In this document: positions 1 through 6,700 of the stretch, piece after piece
Position numbering within the stretch: the stretch's first letter is position 1
Layout of the letters: each line of letters starts with the position of its first letter
Assembly (NCBI GenBank): GCA_028289505.1
Contig: JANQPK010000328.1
Span: 1-7,380, forward strand
Source of the DNA: Cyclobacteriaceae bacterium
GTDB lineage: Bacteria > Bacteroidota > Bacteroidia > Cytophagales > Cyclobacteriaceae
Reading direction: 5' to 3'
DNA length: 7,380 nucleotides
The notes under the pieces: generated by a model
What the model saw: only the letters and a program-made list of their open reading frames with translations
Databases searched by the model: none
What the model was told of the DNA's origin: nothing
Program-made: the position numbers and the translations under genes

Positions 1-191
1 TCGTTAGCAATGCGGTCGATATTGGGTGTTTGGTAGCCCATCATACCAAGGTTATAGGCGCTAATATTCCAGTAGCCGATGTCGTCTCCCCAGATAATCA
101 AAATATTGGGCTTCTCTGATTGGGCATGGGATTCATGGTTGAAAATAAAAGGCACGAATAGCACCAGTGCACAGAAAATTCTATTTCGCAT
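1..191 (-). CDS. Exported sulfatase (arylsulfatase family), N-terminal fragment
   Basis: The gene reads leftward from an ATG at 191-189 and runs off the window after 63 complete codons, so only the N-terminus is seen. Residues 1-23 form a signal peptide: MRNR, a hydrophobic core (IFCALVLFVPFIF), then SHA before Gln24, a likely signal peptidase I site. The mature part begins with PNILIIWGDDIGYWN and continues to GYQTPNIDRIAN, the classic start of type I sulfatases of the alkaline phosphatase superfamily. Asp36 and Asp37 correspond to the calcium-binding Asp pair of the active site. The formylglycine motif (C/S-x-P/A-x-R) would lie further left and cannot be checked. Family members hydrolyse sulfate esters, often of algal or host polysaccharides, in the periplasm or outside the cell; the substrate here is unknown. 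It is divergent from katG, with 232 bases between the starts. Other members of the superfamily, such as phosphoethanolamine transferases, fit less well. Confidence 0.88.
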   Translation of the reverse strand, partial: MRNRIFCALVLFVPFIFNHESHAQSEKPNILIIWGDDIGYWNISAYNLGMMGYQTPNIDRIAN

Positions 192-247
192 GTTGAAAGT
201 GATTTTTGGTGATTTATGGGTTATTAATGTTGAATCCGGCTGGCAAC

Positions 248-279
248 CAATTTTAGGCATATTTCAGCGAAAATGCAAT
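248..279 (-). promoter_or_regulatory. Candidate Bacteroidota-type promoter for the sulfatase gene
   Basis: On the minus strand, ATTG (279-276) is followed after 20 bases by TAAAATTG (255-248). This approximates the Bacteroidota housekeeping promoter, TTTG near -33 and TAnnTTTG near -7, with one mismatch in each element and normal spacing. Transcription would begin near 241, leaving a leader of about 50 bases before the ATG at 191. Short AT-rich matches arise by chance, so this is only a candidate. Confidence 0.35.
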
Positions 280-315
280 TGGGAGGAGGATGATAAGATT
301 CGCTGTTATATTATA

Positions 316-337
316 GATTATGATTATAATGTTATAA
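316..337. promoter_or_regulatory. Fur/PerR-family-like palindromic site upstream of katG
   Basis: GATTATGATTATAATGTTA (316-334) agrees at 14 of 19 positions with the classical Fur box GATAATGATTATCATTATC by direct comparison. It overlaps the inverted repeat TTATAA-TG-TTATAA (324-337), which resembles the TTATAAT half-sites of PerR boxes but has a 6-2-6 rather than 7-1-7 layout. The site ends about 86 bases before the katG ATG. Peroxide-sensing PerR and iron-sensing Fur control katG in several bacteria, which makes the position sensible. The whole stretch 304-360 is very AT-rich, so chance similarity is a real possibility. Confidence 0.35.
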
Positions 338-386
338 AAATTATAGATAAAAATTATTGCGTAATTAACCCCAGTATTCCTAGAAT

Positions 387-394
387 TAAACTTG
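387..394 (+). promoter_or_regulatory. Weak candidate -7 element for katG
   Basis: TAAACTTG matches TAnnTTTG at five of six defined positions and would start transcription about 23 bases before the katG ATG. No TTTG lies at the usual 19-21 base distance upstream; the nearest TTG (357-359) is 27 bases away. An alternative reading is TTGCGT (357-362), 18 bases, then TAGAAT (381-386), a sigma-70-like pair. Neither is convincing. Confidence 0.2.
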
Positions 395-423
395 GAAATC
401 AAACTATTAATAACCCTTTAGAA

Positions 424-2658
424 ATGGAAAACAAAACACCCTCAGGTATACCTTCACATGCAACCAACGGCACCAATGGTGCAAGTAAATGTCCCTTCTC
501 AAGTGGGGCTATAAAACATGCTTCAGGAGCTGGTCCTAGCAACAAGGATTGGTGGCCCAACCAATTGAATGTAGGCATCTTACGTCAAAATTCATCATTA
601 TCGGATCCCATGAGTAATGACTTCAGCTATGCGGAGGCATTCAAGGCATTAGACTTTAACGCACTCAAGCAAGACCTTAACGACCTTATGACGGACTCAC
701 AAGACTGGTGGCCTGCAGATTTTGGTCACTACGGAGGTCTGTTCATCCGCATGGCCTGGCACTCTGCAGGTACCTACAGACTTGGAGACGGAAGGGGCGG
801 TGCCGGTGCTGGACAACAGCGCTTTGCACCACTGAACAGCTGGCCAGATAATGCCAGTTTGGATAAGGCCAGACGGCTATTGTGGCCTATCAAACAAAAA
901 TACGGACAGAAAATATCCTGGGCAGATCTTATGATTCTAGCAGGAAATGTTGCCCTGGAATCAATGGGTTTCAAGACTTTTGGATTCGCTGGTGGACGTG
1001 CTGATGTGTGGGAACCTGAGCAAGACGTTTACTGGGGTTCTGAGACCAACTGGTTGGAAGACAACCGTTATTCTGGCAAGCGTGATCTTGAGGATCCATT
1101 AGCCGCGGTAGTTATGGGACTTATCTATGTGGATCCGGAAGGGCCCAATGGTAATGGAGACCCGGTATCTGCAGCTCATGATATCAGAGAAACCTTCGGT
1201 CGTATGGCTATGAATGATGAAGAGACCGTGGCGCTGATTGCTGGTGGTCATTCCTTTGGAAAAACCCATGGCGCCGCTGATCCAGGTGAATATGTGGGTC
1301 CTGAGCCTGAGGCGGCCCCTATCGAGGAACAGGGGTTTGGCTGGAAAAACACTTATGGATCTGGATCTGGCCCCGATGCCATTACCGGTGGGCCAGAAGT
1401 AACATGGACTAAGACACCCACCCAGTGGAGCAACAATTTCTTTGAAAACCTGTTCGGCTATGAGTGGGAGTTGACCAAGAGTCCGGCTGGTGCCAAGCAA
1501 TGGGTGGCTAAGGATGCAGAAGCAGTCATTCCCGATGCTTTTGATCCATCAAAGCAGCATCTGCCTACTATGTTGACCACCGATCTTTCACTGAGATTTG
1601 ATCCGGAATACGAGAAAATCTCCAGAAGATTTCTTGAAAACCCAGATCAATTTGCCGATGCATTTGCCCGGGCTTGGTTTAAGCTGACTCATCGTGATAT
1701 GGGTCCTAAGGTTTTGTATCTAGGACCGGAAGTGCCAGAAGAAGATCTGCTTTGGCAAGATCCCATTCCAGCGGTAGATCATGAGTTGATCGATGAAGCT
1801 GACATTGAAGTTCTTAAGGCTAATATTCTGGCATCAGGTTTAACGGTATCTCAGATGGTCTCCACAGCCTGGGCATCAGCCTCTACCTTCAGGGGCTCTG
1901 ACAAAAGGGGAGGAGCCAATGGTGCTCGTATTCGGTTAGCCCCACAAAAGGACTGGGAGGTGAATAATCCCCAGCAGCTTTCTCAGGTATTAAATACATT
2001 GGAAAGCATCCAGGAGGAGTTTAACAGTGCCCAGACTGGTGGAAAGAAGGTTTCACTAGCAGATCTGATCGTTTTGGCGGGAAGTTGTGGTGTAGAAAAA
2101 GCTGCCAGTGCAGCAGGCCATGAGGTTAAAGTACCGTTCAAAGCAGGGCGTATGGATGCTTCTTTGGAACAAACAGATGTGGATTCCTTTACCTATCTGG
2201 AACCAGCAGCCGATGGCTTCAGAAACAATCGCAAGACCAAATTTGCAGTATCTACTGAGGAGTTATTAGTTGATAAAGCCCAGTTGCTAACCCTAACTGC
2301 CCCAGAGATGACAGTTTTGGTTGGAGGTATGCGCGTACTGGATACTAATTTTGATAGTTCCAAGCATGGTGTATTCACTAATCGTCCAGGATCACTTTCC
2401 AATGATTTTTTCACCAACCTGCTTGATATGGCCACCGAGTGGAAAGCGGCCTCATCGGAGAATTCTGAGGTATTCGAAGGCAGGGACCGGAAAACAGGTG
2501 AGCTAAAGTGGACCGCAACCCGAGCAGATCTTGTATTTGGTTCAAATTCTGAATTAAGAGCGTTGGCAGAAGTATATGGATCTTCAGATGCAGAAGAGAA
2601 GTTTGTCGAAGACTTTGTCGAAGCTTGGACTAAAGTGATGAATCTGGATCGCTTTTAG
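424..2658 (+). CDS. katG: Bifunctional catalase-peroxidase KatG
   Basis: This haem enzyme of 744 residues breaks down hydrogen peroxide by catalase and peroxidase reactions; family members are mostly cytoplasmic. The N-terminal peroxidase domain (about 40-430) carries the distal triad Arg109, Trp112 and His113 in RMAWHSAGTYR. The proximal haem ligand is His276 (GGHSFGKTHG), with Trp328 and Asp387 completing the proximal triad. Trp112, Tyr235 and Met261 match the Trp-Tyr-Met crosslink that gives KatG its catalase activity, and Arg424 (HRDMGP) matches the mobile arginine. The C-terminal domain (about 440-744) is the usual duplicated copy that binds no haem. Length and the N-terminal KCPF and WWPNQLN motifs are typical. 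The ATG at 424 is chosen because it gives the standard N-terminus; the frame is open to 79, but that part overlaps the divergent sulfatase gene and has no family similarity. No good ribosome binding site is seen, as is common in Bacteroidota. Gly322 stands where Mycobacterium tuberculosis KatG has Ser315. Confidence 0.97.
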   Translation: MENKTPSGIPSHATNGTNGASKCPFSSGAIKHASGAGPSNKDWWPNQLNVGILRQNSSLSDPMSNDFSYAEAFKALDFNALKQDLNDLMTDSQDWWPADFGHYGGLFIRMAWHSAGTYRLGDGRGGAGAGQQRFAPLNSWPDNASLDKARRLLWPIKQKYGQKISWADLMILAGNVALESMGFKTFGFAGGRADVWEPEQDVYWGSETNWLEDNRYSGKRDLEDPLAAVVMGLIYVDPEGPNGNGDPVSAAHDIRETFGRMAMNDEETVALIAGGHSFGKTHGAADPGEYVGPEPEAAPIEEQGFGWKNTYGSGSGPDAITGGPEVTWTKTPTQWSNNFFENLFGYEWELTKSPAGAKQWVAKDAEAVIPDAFDPSKQHLPTMLTTDLSLRFDPEYEKISRRFLENPDQFADAFARAWFKLTHRDMGPKVLYLGPEVPEEDLLWQDPIPAVDHELIDEADIEVLKANILASGLTVSQMVSTAWASASTFRGSDKRGGANGARIRLAPQKDWEVNNPQQLSQVLNTLESIQEEFNSAQTGGKKVSLADLIVLAGSCGVEKAASAAGHEVKVPFKAGRMDASLEQTDVDSFTYLEPAADGFRNNRKTKFAVSTEELLVDKAQLLTLTAPEMTVLVGGMRVLDTNFDSSKHGVFTNRPGSLSNDFFTNLLDMATEWKAASSENSEVFEGRDRKTGELKWTATRADLVFGSNSELRALAEVYGSSDAEEKFVEDFVEAWTKVMNLDRF

Positions 2659-2690
2659 TTAGTATTTAATTCGATACTCATAAGTTTCAT

Positions 2691-2719
2691 AAAAAAGCTC
2701 CTGGCAAAGGAGCTTTTTT
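2691..2719. terminator. Rho-independent terminator after katG (first of two)
   Basis: AAAAAAGCTCCT (2691-2702) pairs perfectly with AGGAGCTTTTTT (2708-2719) around a five-base loop, GGCAA. The hairpin begins 32 bases after the katG stop and ends in a T run on the plus strand. The A run on its left side would also let it work on the minus strand. Confidence 0.9.
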
Positions 2720-2733
2720 CAGTTTTAATAAAT

Positions 2734-2763
2734 AAAACCCCGCCAACACGGTAGCGGGGTTTT
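2734..2763. terminator. Second rho-independent terminator after katG
   Basis: AAAACCCCGC (2734-2743) pairs with GCGGGGTTTT (2754-2763), with a ten-base loop. Its GC-rich stem is followed by a T run on the plus strand. It lies 14 bases after the first terminator, so the two form a tandem stop; the symmetric A and T runs suggest function in both directions. Confidence 0.85.
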
Positions 2764-3195
2764 GTTTAACTAACTCTAAAACTAGGTCAAAGGTCCTTGA
2801 AAGGAAAACCCTTGAAAGAATAGAATGTTTTGTCTCTGTAGTTATTTCTTTTGGCCAGAGTTGTAAAAAGTGAGATTAGTGAGGAGCAGGTTCAATGCTA
2901 TCTCAAACCTATTTGATTATTTTACGTTGACTACCGAGTTCTATTTTAGTCCATTCCGAGTGAATCCCTGAGTGATACGAAAAAATAATCGGTCAACAAT
3001 AAAAATTGATTTTAGGAGAGTAAAGGCTACCACCAAGATTGACATTAACAAAAATCCCGGAAAATTTGGTTCGCTGTATTTCATAATGCATAGCTTTAAA
3101 TAGTGTCCAAGGTAGTTTCTCAATAATTGAATTACTTCAACTCAATGGTCCTATTTCTATACCATTTTAACTTTAGCTGAGCGGGAGCATAAACC
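2764..3195. other. Intergenic spacer with no recognised gene
   Basis: About 430 bases lie between the katG terminators and the trxA terminator. I see no tRNA, rRNA or recognisable protein. Minus-strand reading gives short AT-rich open stretches broken by stops. One has a membrane-like segment (2941-3084, listed separately). Another, in a different frame (stop at 3130-3128), ends LKWYRNRTIELK and could be coincidence or the tail of a decayed gene. A 9-base direct repeat CCTTGAAAG occurs at 2795-2803 and 2810-2818. No terminal inverted repeats or target duplications of an insertion sequence were found by eye. Confidence 0.6.
2941..3084 (-). CDS. Doubtful small ORF, possible single-pass membrane peptide
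   Basis: From the ATG at 3084-3082 the minus strand encodes 47 residues starting MKYSEPNFPG. Residues 11-30 are strongly hydrophobic (FLLMSILVVAFTLLKSIFIV) and could span the membrane; they are followed by a basic tail (DRLFFRITQGFTRNGLK). The frame is also open upstream to a TTG at 3123. I do not recognise it. There is no clear ribosome binding site or promoter, and any transcript would run towards the katG terminators. AT-rich non-coding DNA often yields such hydrophobic ORFs, so it is probably spurious or a remnant. Confidence 0.15.
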   Translation of the reverse strand: MKYSEPNFPGFLLMSILVVAFTLLKSIFIVDRLFFRITQGFTRNGLK

Positions 3196-3197
3196 AA

Positions 3198-3224
3198 AAA
3201 AGTCACGCCTCAGGCGTGACTTTT
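3198..3224. terminator. Rho-independent terminator after trxA
   Basis: AAAAGTCACGC (3198-3208) pairs with GCGTGACTTTT (3214-3224) around a five-base loop, CTCAG. Read on the minus strand, the hairpin lies 23 bases after the trxA stop and ends in a run of six T (complement of 3196-3201). The stem is symmetric and could also stop any rightward transcript from the katG side. Confidence 0.9.
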
Positions 3225-3247
3225 ATCTAAAATATTATTTTATCTAT

Positions 3248-3580
3248 TTAGACAGAAGCCTCTACTTGCGCATCAAGCTTCTGAGATAATACGCTTTTAG
3301 GAACAGCGCCAATTTGCTTATCCACCACTTCACCCCCTTTAAACACTAACAAGGTGGGTATACTTCTAATACCAAATTTAGCGGAGACTGCTGGGTTACT
3401 GTCGACATCTACTTTACCGATTACTGCTTTTCCTTCATATTCAGAGGCCAATTCTTCAACCACTGGTCCGATCATTTTACATGGACCACACCACTCTGCC
3501 CAGAAGTCAACGAGTACCGGTTTGTCTGATGCGATCACTTGCTCAAAGTTCGCATCGGTTATTTCTACTGTTTTTGACAT
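3248..3580 (-). CDS. trxA: Thioredoxin
   Basis: This is a complete 110-residue cytoplasmic thioredoxin, the usual length. It reduces disulfides in partners such as peroxiredoxins, methionine sulfoxide reductase and ribonucleotide reductase, and is itself recycled by NADPH-thioredoxin reductase, which is not in this window. The redox motif is WCGPCK with Cys31 and Cys34. Asp25 (VDFWAEWCGPC) matches the buried acid that tunes the active site, and Pro75 (SIPT) is the conserved cis-proline. FKGGEVVDKQIGAVPK near residues 80-95 is the normal C-terminal region. There is no signal peptide. The ATG at 3580-3578 gives the standard N-terminus (MSKTVEITDANFEQVI). It lies 162 bases downstream of dnaE in the same direction, with its own good promoter and a strong terminator, so it is probably transcribed mainly alone. 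Confidence 0.97.
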   Translation of the reverse strand: MSKTVEITDANFEQVIASDKPVLVDFWAEWCGPCKMIGPVVEELASEYEGKAVIGKVDVDSNPAVSAKFGIRSIPTLLVFKGGEVVDKQIGAVPKSVLSQKLDAQVEASV

Positions 3581-3627
3581 AATTTCTTTATTTTAAATTC
3601 TTGCCTTGATTTCTAGTCTATTGTTAG

Positions 3628-3635
3628 CAAATATA
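3628..3635 (-). promoter_or_regulatory. Bacteroidota -7 promoter element of trxA
   Basis: On the minus strand, TATATTTG is a perfect match to the Bacteroidota consensus TAnnTTTG. Transcription would begin near 3621, giving a leader of about 40 bases before the trxA ATG. A matching -33 TTTG is not at the expected distance; the nearest upstream TTG is 27 bases away. The site is the best promoter match I found in the window. Confidence 0.6.
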
Positions 3636-3742
3636 GTGCAAATTTTACTTGACCCTTCTATACAACTCTATTAATACCTTTAATGTTATTGATACGACAA
3701 AACCATGTGCCAAGCTGACAGACTTACTGCAATTTTGACCGA

Positions 3743-6700
3743 TTAGTTTAAAATTTTGTAGGAGATATGACTAATGTCTTCTAACGCTTTTATCAATTCG
3801 TCCTGAGGCTTCACCTGAAATTTGCGAGAGAGTGTTTCCACTTCCATATTCTCTTGAATGTCTGCCACACTGAGCTTTAATTGACAAGGACCAGGATAGT
3901 CCTGACTTAATGTTTCCAGCTTATTCACCAAATCGTCGGTAAGCTGGTGAAGATCAACCTGTATGCGGATTCCCTTACTCATTTTATCCCTGATCTCTGA
4001 AAGTAACTGTACGCTAAATGGTCTAAGTTCCCAAATTCCGGGTTGTTTGTACCTTTCAAGTACCTGCCCTTCAACATAGATAAAACTTCCAATGCTAAGT
4101 AAATGACGATACTTCAAGTATTCTTCACCAAACATGGCTAGATCCAAAGAATCTGCGAAGTCCTCAATAGAGAATAGCCCAAAGGGTCTTCCATTCTTAC
4201 TCAAACGTTCATTGAACTTGGTAACAATACCAGCCACCGCAATTTTTTCACCTTTAAAATGATCAATTTCACTGACGGTACAGGTGCAGAAATGCCGTAT
4301 GTCCAGTTTAAACTGATCCAAAGGATGTCCGGAAATATAGAATCCCACTACCTCTTTTTCTATTTTGAGCTTCTCCAGTTCTGAGTAGGGCTGTGTATCT
4401 GGAATCCTTGGAAGTGGTATCTCTACTCCGCTGTCCCCACCGAACAGCGAGACTTGGGAAGCATTTTGTTCATCTTGAATACGGTTACCAAACCGGATCA
4501 ACTTCTCAATCAAAGTACTATCCCCACCATCCGGAGCCATTAAATATTGCCGTCGATGGTAGTCCTGAAAACAATCGAAAGCACCAGCCATGGCTAAACT
4601 TTCGAAGGTCTTTTTATTTACTGTTCTCAGGTTGACCCTCTTGGCAAAATCAAATACATCGGTAAAAGCCCCGGATTCATCTCTTTCAGAGATTATCGCA
4701 TCCACGGCAGCCTCTCCGGTTCCTTTTATAGCTCCCAGGCCAAATCTGATCTGTCCATCCTGATTTACGTCGAAGTTAAGTCCACTCTCATTAAGGTGCG
4801 GACCGAGTACTTTTATTTGCTGCCGCTTACATTCGTCCATAAAGAAGGTGATCTTCTCGATATTACTCTGGTTATGGGTGAGAACGCTGGCCATGTACTC
4901 CGCTGGGTAATGTGCTTTCAGATAAGCAGTTTGGTAGGCTACTATAGAATAGGCCGCGGAATGGCTCCGATTAAATCCATAAGCAGCGAATCGCTCCATG
5001 ATATCGAAGATATCTCCCGCTTTCTCCTTTGATATTTTGTGTAAATCCGCAGCACCTTTTATAAAAACCGCCCGCTGCTTATTCATTTCCTCTATTTTCT
5101 TTTTACCCATGGCCCTTCTCAGCAAGTCTGCTTGTCCTAACGAATAACCAGCCATAATTTGGGCAGTTTGCATGATCTGCTCCTGATAAACCATGATTCC
5201 GTAAGTGTTCTTAAGAATTGGTTCCAGCAGTTCGTGAGGATATTCAACCGCCTCTTTGCCATGCTTTCGATCAATAAAGTTTGGAATAAACTCCATAGGA
5301 CCGGGACGGTATAGAGCATTCATGGCAATCAAGTCCTCAATATCCGTGGGTTTAAGTACTTGAAGGTACTTTCGCATACCAGGCGACTCAAACTGGAAGG
5401 TACCTATAGTATCACCTTGCTGGTATAGTTCAAATGTCTTGGAATCATCGAGGGGTATTTTATCAATATCTATGGTCACTCCACGATTTTTTGACACTAG
5501 TTTCAAAGCGTCTTTGATGATACTGAGTGTTTTGAGCCCCAAAAAATCCATTTTCAGCATTCCAGCATCCTCAATCACTTTACCATCAAACTGGGTCACC
5601 AATAAATCGGAGTCCTTTGAGGTACAAACTGGAATGTATTTTGTAAGGTCATTAGGAGCAATAATCACTCCTGCAGCATGTATACCGGAGTTCCGAACCG
5701 ATCCCTCCAGTTTTTCAGCCATTTCTAGCACCTTACCCCTTTGGTCCTGACCTTTTTTGATGGCCATCAGTTCGGAGACCTCCTCATATGCTTTTGACAG
5801 GGTTATCCCTGGTCTCTCTGGTACTAGCTTTGCCAGGGCATTGGCCTCTGAAAGTGGGAGTTCAGTCACGCGGGACACATCTCTTATGGCCAACTTAGCC
5901 GCCATGGTACCATAGGTAATAATCTGAGCTACTTGGTTTTTACCGTACTTGTCCACTACATAATCGATAACCAACTGTCTTCCGTCGTCATCAAAATCAG
6001 TATCGATGTCCGGCATACTGATCCGCTCAGGGTTTAAAAAACGTTCGAATAGCAGGGAGTACTTAATGGGATCAATATTGGTAATACCGGTGCAGTAAGC
6101 CACTACAGAACCAGCGGCAGAACCCCTGCCAGGACCTATCATCACCCCGCGGTCCCTTCCAGCTTTGATGAGGTCAGCGGTAATTAAGAAGTATCCTGCG
6201 AAACCCATAGTCTTGATGATATTCAGCTCGTGCTCAATTCTCTCTTCTATTTCTGCGGTTAATTCACCGTAACGTTTAGAGGATTTTGCCCCTTGATAGG
6301 TGACATACCTGAGGTAGCTGTCAGTATCATCAAAACCGGTAGGTAAAGGAAAATTAGGTAATAGAATGTCCCGGGTAAGCTTAGGGGTGTTGATTTTATC
6401 CACCACCTCATTGGTGTTATCCAGAGCCTCTGGCAGATCCTTGAATAGAAGCTCCATTTCTGCCTGAGTTTTAAAGAAGAACTTGTCGTTGGGAAAACCA
6501 AAGCGATATTCTTTAGAGCCGGAGCCTTCCCCCTTCCAGACAGGCTTGCTTTGAAACTCACCGGTGTTTACACAAAGTAAAATATCATGAGCATTAGCGT
6601 CTTCCTGATCCACATAGTGCGAGTCATTGGTGGCCAATACTTTCACCCCATACTTTGCCGCGAACTTCAGTAATACCGCATTCACCTGCTCCTGCTCCGG

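Noticed and set aside
281..316. Short leader ORF (ATGATAAGATTC..., 8 codons) behind GGAGGAGG
   Set aside because: The purine run touches the ATG with no spacer, the peptide has no recognisable features, and Bacteroidota depend little on Shine-Dalgarno sequences.
1099..1500. 133-codon minus-strand ORF inside katG
   Set aside because: It is entirely within a well-supported gene on the other strand and looks like no known protein; it is a coding shadow.
2764..3195. Insertion sequence remnant between katG and trxA
   Set aside because: No terminal inverted repeats, target duplications or transposase motifs were visible; the open stretches are too short to assign.
3695..3713. Sigma-54-like site TTGGCACATGGTTTTG on the minus strand before trxA
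   Set aside because: The GG and the TTG element are one base too far apart, and the -12 GC is GT here, so it misses the essential features of a -24/-12 promoter.
3660..3742. Terminator after dnaE
   Set aside because: Only a three-base weak pairing (GTC/GGC) without a T run could be found by eye.
5439..5750. 103-codon plus-strand ORF inside dnaE
   Set aside because: It is antisense to the conserved polymerase core, which includes the catalytic Asp566 region, and is explained as a shadow of that gene.
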